64,000 nt of DNA, taken from NCBI RefSeq assembly GCF_016863315.1, contig NZ_BOOQ01000054.1:30841-94840 (forward strand). Reading direction: 5' to 3'. The notes under the pieces were generated by a model. It made no database searches. It was not told where the DNA came from and worked only from the letters and a program-made list of their open reading frames with translations. Every line of letters starts with the position of its first letter. Positions within the stretch are counted from its first letter, which is position 1. The DNA comes from Planotetraspora silvatica. GTDB lineage: Bacteria > Actinomycetota > Actinomycetes > Streptosporangiales > Streptosporangiaceae. Shown one piece after another: positions 1 through 8,173 of the stretch. Position numbers and translations under genes: made by a program.

Positions 1-1188
1 GCCAAGACAGCGCAGCTGCAACAGCAACTCGACACCGCCTTCCCGGGCGGCTTCTCCCTGCAGCCGGTCGGCTCCGCAGCCGAGGCACGCTCTGCCGTCC
101 TGGACAACGACGCAGTGGCGGCATTCGCGCCGGCTCCGCACCATCCGCAGCTCTACGGCGCCCAGGCGAACGGCGCTGCCATGGAGTCGATCATTCGCCA
201 GGTCTTCACCAGTGCGGGCCAGAACGCCGGCACTACCCTCGACTTCCACGAACTGGTCCCGACCTGGCCCGGAGACACCCTGGGCACCAGCCCGTTCTAC
301 CTGCTGATGGCCTGTACTCTTCCCGCCTACTTCCTGGTGGTCGCCATGCAGCGCGCGGTCGGTTTCAGCCGTCGAGCACATGTGGCCACGATCGTCGGAG
401 GCGGCGCCGTCACCGCCCTCGCCTCTTACCTCACAGCCGCCTACCTGATGGATGCGATCCCGCAGCATCCACTTGTCCTGCTGTACCTGTTCCTGCTGAC
501 GCAGTCCGTGTCACTGACCTCTTACGGACTTGTGTCCTTTCTCGGCCCGCTCTTCCCCGGGGCCGCCGTCACGCTGTTCATCATGCTCAGCGTGCCCTCC
601 AGCGGCGTCACCGTTCCCATCGACCTGATCCCGACATTTTTCCGCTACCTCCACCCCGTCCTGCCGATGGGCAATGCCGCTGACGCCCTGCGCAACGTCG
701 ACTACTTCAACGCCCAGCAACTGGGGCGACCCACCGCGGTGCTCTGCGCCTGGGTCGCGCTCGGCGCCGCTCTCATCGTGCTCGGGTACCTCAAGCACCT
801 ACGACAACTCGTACGCGAGGGACTGGCTGGCATAACCGGATATGTCCCCGCGCCCCCCGCGGAAGATCCCACCGCAGAGCTCCCCGAGCCGGTCGCCCTC
901 CACCCGCATCGGCACCATTTCGGCGAACAGCCGCCGATGCTGACCGGGAGAGTCAGCGGCCCTGCCGGACAACCACTGCCTGGCGTCACGATCACAGTCA
1001 CGGACCCGCACGGCCGCCAACTTCTCCATACGCGCACAGACCACTACGGCGAGTACGCAGCCACGGGGTTCCATGAAGGTCTCGGCATCGTTGTCGCCAG
1101 TGCCCCCGGCCAGCAGCCGGTCGCCACACGCTTACCACTCAGCACGGCCACACCTCTGAACCAGGATTTCATCCTCGTGCCTCGCTAA
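1..1188 (+). CDS. DUF3533/ABC-2-like membrane protein with C-terminal carboxypeptidase-regulatory-like domain (5' end outside window)
   Basis: The frame is open from base 1, so the start lies upstream; the stop is TAA at 1186-1188. The visible part begins with an extracytoplasmic stretch typical of YhgE/DUF3533 proteins. About five hydrophobic segments follow (around FYLLMACTLPAYFLVVAM, GGGAVTALASYLTAAYLM, LLYLFLLTQSVSL, AAVTLFIMLSV and LCAWVALGAALIVLGYL), as in the membrane half of ABC-2 permeases. After a Pro/His-rich linker, the last ~80 residues (GRVSGPAGQPLPGVTITVTD...) look like a carboxypeptidase-regulatory/CNA-B-like beta-sandwich. The fusion suggests a membrane protein with a cytoplasmic or surface-exposed sensing domain; the transported substrate cannot be told. 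Family assignment is inference; the ORF is solid. Confidence 0.5.
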   Translation, partial: AKTAQLQQQLDTAFPGGFSLQPVGSAAEARSAVLDNDAVAAFAPAPHHPQLYGAQANGAAMESIIRQVFTSAGQNAGTTLDFHELVPTWPGDTLGTSPFYLLMACTLPAYFLVVAMQRAVGFSRRAHVATIVGGGAVTALASYLTAAYLMDAIPQHPLVLLYLFLLTQSVSLTSYGLVSFLGPLFPGAAVTLFIMLSVPSSGVTVPIDLIPTFFRYLHPVLPMGNAADALRNVDYFNAQQLGRPTAVLCAWVALGAALIVLGYLKHLRQLVREGLAGITGYVPAPPAEDPTAELPEPVALHPHRHHFGEQPPMLTGRVSGPAGQPLPGVTITVTDPHGRQLLHTRTDHYGEYAATGFHEGLGIVVASAPGQQPVATRLPLSTATPLNQDFILVPR

Positions 1189-1427
1189 CAGGCCGTTCCA
1201 GCACATACGAGAGGCCACCGAGCTACCACGATCGCCCATGATCACGCAGCCGCTGATCCACACCGTGACTTCCCTGACCGATGGCACGGACGTGCCGCCA
1301 AACGAGGTCGGCCGCTCTCCTGCAGCGTCGACGCATACGAGGTCTTTTTGCCAGCCTGAAGCGATTCTCCGCGTCCCGATAACCTGGTCTATTGGTGGCC
1401 CCAGACCGCGAGGAAGGGGACTCGCAC

Positions 1428-1861
1428 ATGTCGAACATGACCAACGTGATGGACGACCTGGTCAATGGGCTGAACGCGCATGACCTGGAGGCCGCTCTGC
1501 TGTGTACACCGACGGAGCCGTCCACGTGTCGCCGGCCGGCGTGGGCGAGGGTCGCGGCGAGATCGCCTCGTTCCTGGGCGCGTTCCTCACGGGCTTCCCC
1601 GACATTCACTGGACGCCTTGGAGCAGGGCCGTCGTCTGCGGCAACCTCGTGGTCACGCAGTGGGCCGTCACCTGTACTCACGGCGGCCCGTTCCTGATGC
1701 CGAACGGCGAGATCATCGAGGCCACCGGCCGGTGCGTCAACGTACGCGGGTGCTCGTTGCGCACCATGGACGGCGATCGCATCGCCGCCCACTGCGTCTT
1801 CTACGACCAGCTCGAGCTGTACGCCCAGCTCGGCGCCGAACTCGTTGTCCAACGCCCCTGA
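1428..1861 (+). pseudogene. SnoaL-like / NTF2-fold protein broken by one frameshift
   Basis: ATG 1428 follows a good ribosome binding site (GAGGAAGGGGA, 1409-1420) and reads MSNMTNVMDDLVNGLNAHDLEAAL, the typical N-terminus of SnoaL-like NTF2-fold proteins. At about 1497-1502 that frame loses similarity. The frame starting at 1499 (-1 relative) continues with YTDGAVHVSPAGVGEG and then FPDIHWTPW, MPNGEIIEATGRCVNV and a Phe/Tyr-rich C-terminus (YDQLELYAQL), all expected of the family. Restoring one base in GCTCTGCTGTG would give a normal ~145-residue protein. Members of this fold are polyketide cyclases, isomerases or small-ligand binders; no specific substrate can be read. It is either a recent pseudogene or a sequencing error. 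Confidence 0.5.
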
Positions 1862-1922
1862 TCACCGCGCGTGCCGGGCCTTGCCTCGGGCCGAGGGTAC
1901 ATTCAGGGCCCTGACTCTGTGA

Positions 1923-2927
1923 TCAGCCGCGAAATGCCGAGAACCATCGAGACGGCCCTTGCAGGTCATCCCGGTGGTTCAGGGTTTTGTCGCCCTGCGC
2001 TGCCTTGGCCGACCCCTGAGGCGACGGATCATCTGTCGCAGCGGTCGCGCCGCGGTGGGCACGGATGAGTGCGATCACAGTGTCGGCGGTGCGGTCGAGG
2101 TAGCTGCGGCCATCGGGCAGCTGCGCCTCCGGGCTGATGTAGCTGCGCCGCCCCATGTGGGTGGCCGGGTCAAGCCGGTGCACGGTGATCTTTCCCAGGC
2201 GGGCGGCCCGATTCCATCCACTACGGCGGAACAGCCGCCAACGCTGAGGGAACATCCAGGTGCCGACCCGCTCAATCCAGTCGCTAGCACTGGTGAGTCG
2301 ATGCAGATGATGGGCGTGGGTGAGATCGTTGGCGCCGTTGTGGAACCCACCGAGAGTGATCAGCAGAAGCGGGGTGCGCAGTTGGGCGCGCAGTTCTTCA
2401 ACCGCGCCGGTGGCGACCTGGGCGCCACCGCTGTAGCTGAGCAGCACCACGGGTATGCCACTGTCGGGCTGGTAACCGGCGAGCCGCAGGTGGTTGGCGA
2501 CCTGAGTGCCTACGGCGCGGTTGTACAGGGGACGGTACCGGTGGTCGGCGGCGACAAAGATCTGCATGACGTTGTGCAGGAACAGCAAGAGCCCGATGTG
2601 GTGCCGGAGCCACTCCCACGCAGGCCGATTGACGAGCGGGTCGGCCAGCGGGGAGTAGGGCTGCACCTGACCCAGCACCCGTAGCTCAGGCGCTCCGGCG
2701 ATCAGGGCCTTGACCAGCTGCCCCCCGTCTCGGGTGTCGCGGAAGCGGCGTTTCCCGATGCCGTCCAGATAGACCAGGTAGGCGTCCGGAGGCCGATCGG
2801 GGTCCGCACCCCGGGCGTAGGGCATGCCCTCTGGGAGCTCGGTGGTAGGAGTCCGCCAGCCGACGGTGTAGGTCATCACCTCGTGGCGGGCGAGCAGAGC
2901 TTCTGCGAGCAGGATCGGACCAAGCAC
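1923..2927 (-). CDS. membrane-anchored alpha/beta-hydrolase-like protein
   Basis: Last gene of the 5631-1923 operon. The C-terminal ~320 residues are clearly coding. The segment PVVLLSYSGGAQVATGAVEE holds a nucleophile-elbow-like SYSGG after a buried strand, followed by LLLITLGG, as in lipase/esterase-fold proteins; several His (THAHHLHRL, DPATHMG) could complete a triad. No close family is recognised. The start is uncertain. GTG 2927 includes a hydrophobic segment (LGPILLAEALLA) that would anchor the protein; ATG 2876 (MTYTVGWR) is the conservative choice and loses it. The ORF is open much further upstream, but that part overlaps neighbours in another frame and is low-complexity Arg/Pro, so it is not coding. 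Context with a patatin and a glycosyltransferase suggests work on a lipid or glycolipid. Confidence 0.5.
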   Translation of the reverse strand: MLGPILLAEALLARHEVMTYTVGWRTPTTELPEGMPYARGADPDRPPDAYLVYLDGIGKRRFRDTRDGGQLVKALIAGAPELRVLGQVQPYSPLADPLVNRPAWEWLRHHIGLLLFLHNVMQIFVAADHRYRPLYNRAVGTQVANHLRLAGYQPDSGIPVVLLSYSGGAQVATGAVEELRAQLRTPLLLITLGGFHNGANDLTHAHHLHRLTSASDWIERVGTWMFPQRWRLFRRSGWNRAARLGKITVHRLDPATHMGRRSYISPEAQLPDGRSYLDRTADTVIALIRAHRGATAATDDPSPQGSAKAAQGDKTLNHRDDLQGPSRWFSAFRG

Positions 2928-2950
2928 CAGGACAAGGAGTGGGAAATCGA

Positions 2951-3439
2951 TTATGTGATCAGCTCCTGTGCACCGGTGACGCCAACCTTCGCGACCAGGC
3001 GCCGAACAGCATCGATGGCGGCGGCCAGCCCGACTCCGGCGATGGCCACGCAGCCTGCGGCAGCCCACCAGCCCAGCCCCGTCGTCGCGGCGAGCGGGGC
3101 GACGAGACCGACCCCGACCCCTCCGAGGAGCAGCAGGTGCAGTAGGGGCCCGAGCAGCGGGAACGCGAGAACGGCGGCGAGAAGCAGCGGGGCAACCAGG
3201 CCGGGTGTCCAGGTTAACGCGACGCCTGAGGGTGGAGCGGACAGCATCAGCTGGGCAACGGTCCATGCGGTCAGTGGCCACAGCGCGAACACAGCGCCTT
3301 CGACCACGGCGCCGATCAGCAGGAATTCGGCGGCAACGGGCCGCGACACGCTGGGCCGGCGAGCCACCAGAGGCAGGAGCCGCCCGAGGGCCTCGGACAG
3401 TCCGGCGAACAGCAGCACGACGACGACCATGGGTGACAT
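2951..3439 (-). CDS. small integral membrane protein, four to five hydrophobic segments
   Basis: A 162-residue, highly hydrophobic protein starting at ATG 3439, just 3 bp after the stop of the glycosyltransferase gene and 24 bp before the alternative GTG start of the next gene. Hydrophobic stretches lie at the N-terminus (MVVVVLLFAGLSEAL), in FLLIGAVVEGAVFALWPLTAW, in LVAPLLLAAVLAFPLLGPLLHLLLLGGVGVGLVAPLAA, and near the C-terminus (WWAAAGCVAIAGVGLAAAIDAV). No conserved catalytic motif is visible and I do not recognise the family. Its position inside the operon suggests a membrane partner or scaffold for the lipid/sugar enzymes around it; that is inference only. Confidence 0.5.
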   Translation of the reverse strand: MSPMVVVVLLFAGLSEALGRLLPLVARRPSVSRPVAAEFLLIGAVVEGAVFALWPLTAWTVAQLMLSAPPSGVALTWTPGLVAPLLLAAVLAFPLLGPLLHLLLLGGVGVGLVAPLAATTGLGWWAAAGCVAIAGVGLAAAIDAVRRLVAKVGVTGAQELIT

Positions 3440-3442
3440 CGC

Positions 3443-4666
3443 TCAGCGCTCCCGCGGCGAATCCGCCGGGGCCGGCCGGCTGAACCGGCCAGCCCGGTGC
3501 AGGTAGCGCTCGAGTTCGTCGGCGGCCCGCAGATATCCGCCGGCCTCGCGCTGGGCGACCCGCAAGCCTTCCGCCGCGGCCCGGAAGCCTGGCTCGTCGA
3601 GCAGGCGCCGGGCGAGCGCGTTCACGCGTCCCGCGTCGGCGTCCTGGGTGCGGATCGACAGGCCGGCGCCGAGCTCGACGACTCGCCGGGCCACCAGCGG
3701 CTGATCCGCGCCCTGTGGCACAACCAGCATCGGAACCCCCGCGTGCAGGGCTTCGTTGGCGCTGTTCATCCCACCGTGAGTGACGAACAGCGCAGCACGG
3801 GCCAGCACCTCTGGTTGCGGCACGAACCGGCGGGCGAGCACGTTGACCGGCAGCGGGTCCAGCGCGGCCGGATCGGTGTGTCCGGTGGCGACGATCACGG
3901 TGCCGCCCAGTGGCGCGAGCGCGGTGGCGAAGGCGCACAGCAGTCGCGGGCCGGCGTCGAACACCGTGCCCAGCGAGGCGTACAGCACCGGGGCCTGCAG
4001 GCGGTCGGCCGGGAACGACGGGACGGGTGGACGGGCACCGATGCTGGGGCCGACGAACTGGTACGACTGGTCGAAGTCGTCGGCGCCGGGCTGGAACGCG
4101 CGTGAGGTGAAGACCAGGTTGAGCGGCTGACGCACGTTCAACAAGTCGAGCAGGGGCAACCCATGGGTGTCGTAGTGCCGGTACAACCCCCACCGAGAAC
4201 GCAGGTAACCCTGAACATCGCGGGGCCGGGTCGCCGCCGCTGCCAGCAGTTCCCATGTGGCGCGGGTGGGGCTGGGCACATGCCGGTTGAACGCGAACAT
4301 GGTGAATAACGACGCCGCTGGCACGTCGAGTTCGCGGGGGGCGACCGCGCCCCAGGGGCAGGCGGAGCCGTGGACGATCAGGTCAGGCCGGACCTCACGC
4401 AGATCAGAGAGCACAGCAGGCAGCAGACCGACGGCGGCCCGCGCGAGCCCTTCCAGCAACGTGACCGGCATCGGCGGATCGGGGAGCGGTGGGTCACCCC
4501 CCGGGTAGAGGTACACGGTCGCACCGGTGGCCTCGATCTCCTTCGAGAACGCGGGCGAGGTGTGGTAAGTGACGGTGTGGCCACGACGAACAAGCTCGGC
4601 TACGACCGGCAGCGTCGGATTGATGTGCCCGTGCATGGTGATGTTGAGGAACGCGATAGTGCTCAC
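3443..4666 (-). CDS. UGT/macrolide-type glycosyltransferase (GT1 family)
   Basis: 407 residues with GTG 4666, whose GTGA overlaps the stop of the upstream patatin gene by 4 bp; this translational-coupling arrangement fixes the start. The N-terminus MSTIAFLNITMHGHINPTLP with the GHINP motif is the acceptor-side Rossmann domain of macrolide/UDP-glycosyl transferases. The C-terminal donor-binding motif THGGMNSANEALHAGVPM followed by VVPQGADQP is the classic GT1 signature. It should transfer a sugar from a nucleotide donor to a small hydrophobic or lipid acceptor. Similar enzymes modify macrolides, sterols or terpenoids; the linked phospholipase and hydrolase make a lipid acceptor plausible. A second GT of the same superfamily lies at 31755-33017. 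Confidence 0.5.
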   Translation of the reverse strand: MSTIAFLNITMHGHINPTLPVVAELVRRGHTVTYHTSPAFSKEIEATGATVYLYPGGDPPLPDPPMPVTLLEGLARAAVGLLPAVLSDLREVRPDLIVHGSACPWGAVAPRELDVPAASLFTMFAFNRHVPSPTRATWELLAAAATRPRDVQGYLRSRWGLYRHYDTHGLPLLDLLNVRQPLNLVFTSRAFQPGADDFDQSYQFVGPSIGARPPVPSFPADRLQAPVLYASLGTVFDAGPRLLCAFATALAPLGGTVIVATGHTDPAALDPLPVNVLARRFVPQPEVLARAALFVTHGGMNSANEALHAGVPMLVVPQGADQPLVARRVVELGAGLSIRTQDADAGRVNALARRLLDEPGFRAAAEGLRVAQREAGGYLRAADELERYLHRAGRFSRPAPADSPRER

Positions 4667-5631
4667 CGGCCGACCCCCGATACGGAGGCAGCCCGTGCCT
4701 TGCCCAGGTCGGCCGATGTCGCAGGAGGACCGTCGACCCGATACAGGCCGGGCCCACTGATGCGCAGCTCGTCGAGAAAGCGCCCCGCCGCGAGGGAGGC
4801 AGTATTGATCAGCCGCTGGGAGTGGCCGAAGTCCCACGGGGCGGGCCAGGTCTCGATGCCGGTCGGCAGCACGACGGTCGGAATCTGTTTGGATACCTCG
4901 TGCAGGTCGCGCTCGATCTGATGGTGCCACAGCAGCAGCCGTGCCCTGGCGGCGACCGCGCCGGCCCGCCGGGGCGGGATGGTCGGGCGAAGCGGCCAGC
5001 TCTCCGGCCCGGTCATCAGCACCACCACGCTGGCCGCCCCTGCCTGCTGGGCCGCCAGTACCGGGACATAGGCGATCACCCCGCCGTCTACGAGCGTCCG
5101 GCCTTCCCGATCCACCGGGGGTAGGACCCCCGGAATGGCGGCGCTGGCCAGCAGCGCGGACTCGAGATCTCCGTGGTCGAGCAGCACCTGAGCGCCGGTG
5201 GCCAGATCCATGGCGACCGCCGTGAAGGGGACCTCCAGCTGTTCGATCCGCGACGGCAGCACGGCCCGAGTGATCAGCATGCGCAGGCCGCGATCGGTGC
5301 AGATGCTGGCCCGCGAGGGCAGGTAGCCGAGTGGAAACACCTCACGGCGACGCAGGTGGGTCCACACGCGATCCAGCCATGGTGCGGCCTCACCGGGGTG
5401 GGCGGCCGCGACTGCTCCGTTGAGGGCGCCCACCGAGGTTCCGATGATCAGGTCCGGGACGAATTCTCGCTGTTCCAACGCGTGCCCGATTCCGACATGC
5501 GCAGCCCCGAGCACTCCTCCGCCCCCTACCACCACCGCCACGGGACGGGGAAGGGCACGCAGGCCCGCCGAATTCGAGCCGTTGTCCGCCCGGCTCGGTA
5601 ACGAGGAACGCGTCCCCTCGTCGCCCCTCAT
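4663..5631 (-). CDS. patatin-like phospholipase family protein
   Basis: First gene of the four-gene minus-strand operon. The patatin signature is complete: glycine-rich oxyanion loop GGGGVLGAAHVG near residue 35, nucleophile elbow GTSVG about 30 residues later, and DGG (LVDGGVIAYVP) carrying the catalytic Asp about two thirds in. It should be a Ser/Asp dyad acyl hydrolase acting on phospholipids or other acyl lipids. No signal peptide is seen; the N-terminal ~25 residues are hydrophilic. ATG 5631 has a modest GAGAAG upstream. Its stop overlaps the glycosyltransferase start (GTGA). Family assignment is firm; the substrate is unknown. Confidence 0.5.
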   Translation of the reverse strand: MRGDEGTRSSLPSRADNGSNSAGLRALPRPVAVVVGGGGVLGAAHVGIGHALEQREFVPDLIIGTSVGALNGAVAAAHPGEAAPWLDRVWTHLRRREVFPLGYLPSRASICTDRGLRMLITRAVLPSRIEQLEVPFTAVAMDLATGAQVLLDHGDLESALLASAAIPGVLPPVDREGRTLVDGGVIAYVPVLAAQQAGAASVVVLMTGPESWPLRPTIPPRRAGAVAARARLLLWHHQIERDLHEVSKQIPTVVLPTGIETWPAPWDFGHSQRLINTASLAAGRFLDELRISGPGLYRVDGPPATSADLGKARAASVSGVGR

Positions 5632-5722
5632 TGGTTGACGCTTCTCATAGCCGTGACCACCCGGCCGGTCGCCCTCGCGCCACTGAGAGCCGAGGAGGCC
5701 GATCTCCAGCGATATGTAACCC

Positions 5723-6613
5723 TCATGATCCGCCCTCTCTCACCACGGCGGATGCTCGCGGCGGCTGCGGCAGGTTGGCGAGGTCCTCCTCGGTGAGGGT
5801 GATCGACCGGGCGGTCAGGTTCTCCTCCAGGTGGGCCACGGAACCAGTACCAGGGATGGCCAGGGCGACCGGGGACAGGGCCAGCAGCCAGGCCAGGGCG
5901 ACCTGATGAACGGTGGCGCCGTGCCGTTCGGCGACCTTGGCCAGGCGGGGATCGTTGATATCGGCTCTGCCGCCGCCGAGGGGGAAGAAGGGGACGAAGG
6001 CGATGCCGGCTTGCGTGCAGGCGTCCAGGACGGCCATCTCGTCACGATCGGCGATGTGGAAGTTGTTCTGGACGGCCGCGACAGGAGCGATCGTGCGGGC
6101 CTCCGCGAGATGGCCGGCATCGACGTTGCTGATGCCCAGATGGCGGATCAGGCCCTCCTCGCGCAGTGCGGCGAGCACCTCGAAGCGTTCGGCGAGCGAC
6201 TCTCCGTGCGGGGGTTCGGCCATGCCGATGCGCAGATAGACCAGGTCAAGGCGATCCATGCCCAGGCTTTCGAGGTTGGCTTCGACTTGTGGCCGAAGAT
6301 CGGCGGCGGTGCCCTGGCCGGGACCATCGGGCCCGAAGACCGGGCCGACCTTGGTGGCGATGACCAGGGCGTCCTGGTACGGGGACAGGGCTTCGCGGAT
6401 CAGAGCGTTGGCACGTACCGAGCCATCCTCGCTGCGATAGAAGTGGGCGGTGTCGATGTGGTTGACACCGAGCTCAACGGCGCGGCGCAGGACGGCGCGG
6501 GCGGACTCGGGGTCGCGGGCGGGTTTGCCCGGGGCGCCCTGGAGCAGGCGCATGGCGCCGAAGCCGAGCCGGTCGACCGTAAGGTCGCCGCCGAGGCGGA
6601 ACTGATCGGTCAT
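5723..6613 (-). CDS. aldo/keto reductase
   Basis: 296 residues, the usual length for the family. ATG 6613 is preceded by a strong AGGAGAG. Recognisable AKR landmarks in order: LGFGAMRL at the N-terminus, GVNHIDTAHFY with the catalytic Asp and Tyr, VIATKVG carrying the catalytic Lys, LDLVYLR in place of the common D-hxxH motif (the usual His is replaced, LRIG), GISNV, and the NADPH-binding IPGTGSVAHLEENL. It should be an NADPH-dependent carbonyl reductase of the bacterial AKR5/12-like group. The missing motif His (normally a catalytic tetrad member) is a visible oddity but occurs in some family members. Monocistronic by position. Confidence 0.5.
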   Translation of the reverse strand: MTDQFRLGGDLTVDRLGFGAMRLLQGAPGKPARDPESARAVLRRAVELGVNHIDTAHFYRSEDGSVRANALIREALSPYQDALVIATKVGPVFGPDGPGQGTAADLRPQVEANLESLGMDRLDLVYLRIGMAEPPHGESLAERFEVLAALREEGLIRHLGISNVDAGHLAEARTIAPVAAVQNNFHIADRDEMAVLDACTQAGIAFVPFFPLGGGRADINDPRLAKVAERHGATVHQVALAWLLALSPVALAIPGTGSVAHLEENLTARSITLTEEDLANLPQPPRASAVVREGGS

Positions 6614-6734
6614 GTCTCTCCTTTTGATGTGTTGCTTGCGAGAAGACGGGTTCGGGAGGCGCCGAAGCAGGACTCTTCTGAACCAGAAATTCCACTTCTT
6701 CAGGCACTGGAGGAAGTCGACGTGCCGAGCGTCG

Positions 6735-7065
6735 TCATTCGGTGATCACGGCAGCACTGCGTTGGACGACTCGCGGCCGTGTGCCGCCTGGACATGAAGG
6801 CGGCGACGTCCGCTCGGCTGATCGTCGGGTTGCCTTTCATCGGCGGCCGCTCACCCGTGCTGTGTGTGCCCTTCGCGGGGCCATGGGTCAGCTTGGTCGG
6901 GTAAGACCACTGTCCAGTCCAGCCCGCTGGAGCGATGCGCTCCTGCGCGATCTCCTTGTCGCCTTGATCGACCGCAGCGGCGTGCGGTGGATCAGCTTCT
7001 GCGTGATGCTCGTCCAGTCGTAGGTGTGGCTGACATCGAAACGACGACAGCCACACCAGGCGGGA
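6735..7065 (-). pseudogene. relic of an NmrA-like NAD(P)H-binding protein
   Basis: No intact gene lies between the reductase and the nitroreductase, but pieces of one protein appear in successive minus-strand frames: RLVWLSSF, then DVSHTYDWTSITQKLIHRT, then DKEIAQERIAPAG, then PTKLTHGPAKGT, then GNPTISRADVAAFM, and finally AVLP-VITE before TGA (6735-6737). This order matches atypical SDR/NmrA-family NAD(P)H-binding proteins, whose C-terminal half has W-(S/V)-x-x-(R/Y)-PTKL-x-x-GPA and the ISRADVA motif. At least four frameshifts separate the blocks and the N-terminal nucleotide-binding part is missing. Clearly a decayed pseudogene. Confidence 0.5.
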
Positions 7066-7075
7066 GACGGCCTCG

Positions 7076-7771
7076 TCACGCCGCGTGTGATCGCAGTGCT
7101 GCACCCTCGACGAACGTGACCGTCTCCTCGAGCGGGGCCCGGCCCGTACGGGCGTAACCCACCGTGACGTCCTCGAACCCGATCGACATGCCGCAGAAGA
7201 GGATCAGCCCGTCCGGGGGCGACAGGACCTCCGCTACGGTTCTGCGATACACCGACCACGCCATCTGCGGGCAACTGTGCAGCCCCTCGGCGCGGAGCAA
7301 CAGCATGACGGTCTGCAGATACATGCCGACGTCGGCCCATTGGGGCCGGCCCAGGTCGCGGTCGATGTAGCAGAACAGGGCGGCGGGCGCGCCGAAACAG
7401 TCCCAGTTCGCGGCGGCGGCTCTCTGGCGCGCCGCCCAGTCCTCGCGCGAAATACCGAGTTCGCCGTAGCGTTCCTTGCCGAAGGCGAATCGGCGCTCGC
7501 GGTAGGGGGACTTCAGCGCGGGCGGGTACGTCTCGTACTCCCGCTCGTCCCCGGGGTCGCCTGCGGCCACGCGCTCGAGGGCGCGCTTCTTGAGCTCGGC
7601 CAGCGGCGCACCGGTCAGCACGTAGGCGTGCCACGGCTGGAGGTTCGATCCGGACGGCGACCAAGCTGCGGCGGACAGCACGCGCTCCAGCGCCTCCCGC
7701 GGGACATGCCGATCGGTGAATCCGCGCACCGCCCGTCGGCTTTTGACTGCCTCATAGACGTCCAAGATCAC
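7076..7771 (-). CDS. nitroreductase family FMN-dependent oxidoreductase
   Basis: 231 residues with the nitroreductase fold hallmarks: SRRAVRGFTDRHVPREALE (FMN-phosphate-binding Arg/Ser near the N-terminus), AAWSPSGSNLQPWHAYVLTG (the PSG-N-QPW motif), DVGMYLQTVMLLLRAEG in the central helix, and the C-terminal GYARTGRAPLEETVTF. It should reduce nitroaromatics or quinones with NAD(P)H. The GTG at 7771 lies very close behind AGGAGG, so TTG 7765 is an alternative start. Upstream lies a palindrome (7833-7850) sharing its half-site with the promoter of the neighbouring marR gene, so MarR control is likely. Confidence 0.5.
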   Translation of the reverse strand: MILDVYEAVKSRRAVRGFTDRHVPREALERVLSAAAWSPSGSNLQPWHAYVLTGAPLAELKKRALERVAAGDPGDEREYETYPPALKSPYRERRFAFGKERYGELGISREDWAARQRAAAANWDCFGAPAALFCYIDRDLGRPQWADVGMYLQTVMLLLRAEGLHSCPQMAWSVYRRTVAEVLSPPDGLILFCGMSIGFEDVTVGYARTGRAPLEETVTFVEGAALRSHAA

Positions 7772-7832
7772 CTACCTCCTCATCCCCTCAACGTGTCCGA
7801 CTCTGTTACGTTCGCGACGGTATCATCAATGA

Positions 7833-7850
7833 TGGTATCATTCAATACCA
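7833..7850. promoter_or_regulatory. palindromic operator, probably for the MarR regulator at 8174-8659
   Basis: TGGTAT-N6-ATACCA is a perfect inverted repeat about 60 bp upstream of the nitroreductase start. The block ATGGTATCATT recurs in front of the marR gene (8692-8702). Shared half-sites at a MarR gene and its neighbour are typical of local autoregulated MarR circuits. A further GGTATCATC lies just to the left (7819-7827). Confidence 0.5.
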
Positions 7851-7888
7851 TTTGGTGGGTATATGAGCCTCGCAACATCGCGAGGAAG

Positions 7889-8140
7889 ATGACTCGCACG
7901 GGAACCGACCGCGAACGTTGCCGTCGCCTACTACTCCGCTACAGGAACAATCTTCACGCTGGCCGACGAGGTACGCGCCGGAGCCGAGGCACGCCTCGGA
8001 ACGTCCAGGAGATCGCGCCTGTACAAGCGGTCACCCGTGGCAACGCCTGGGCGGAGAAGTCTGACCGTGGCCTGAATCAGGGCGACGCGGCGACGCTGGT
8101 CGCAGCTCTCAAGGCCGGGTCCGTCGGGAAAGCCGCCTGA
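7889..8140 (+). pseudogene. relic of a WrbA-like flavodoxin / NAD(P)H:quinone oxidoreductase
   Basis: Between the divergent nitroreductase promoter and marR, plus-strand frames give NVAVAYYSATGTIFTLADEV, an N-terminal flavodoxin strand-loop with the FMN-phosphate loop (YYSATGT). After a frameshift comes VQEIAPVQAVTRGNAWAEK, matching the second strand region of WrbA-type proteins. A further piece ends QGDAATLVAALKAGSVGKAA at TGA 8138-8140. ATG 7889 and the first codons are out of frame with the flavodoxin motif, so at least two frameshifts and an internal deletion exist. Likely part of the same MarR-controlled quinone/nitro-compound defence module before decay. Confidence 0.5.
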
Positions 8141-8173
8141 GACGGAGCGTGCCCAAGCGGCAGGCAACCGGGC

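Noticed and set aside
2928..4256. Upstream two thirds of the minus ORF 1923-4256
   Set aside because: It overlaps the membrane protein and glycosyltransferase genes in another frame and is Arg/Pro/Ala-rich; a by-product of GC-rich third positions.
5831..6745. 304-codon plus ORF opposite the aldo/keto reductase
   Set aside because: Exact antisense shadow of a well-defined family gene.
7277..8140. Plus-strand ORF of 287 codons across the nitroreductase gene
   Set aside because: Antisense shadow; only its last part coincides with the WrbA relic, and that in mixed frames.
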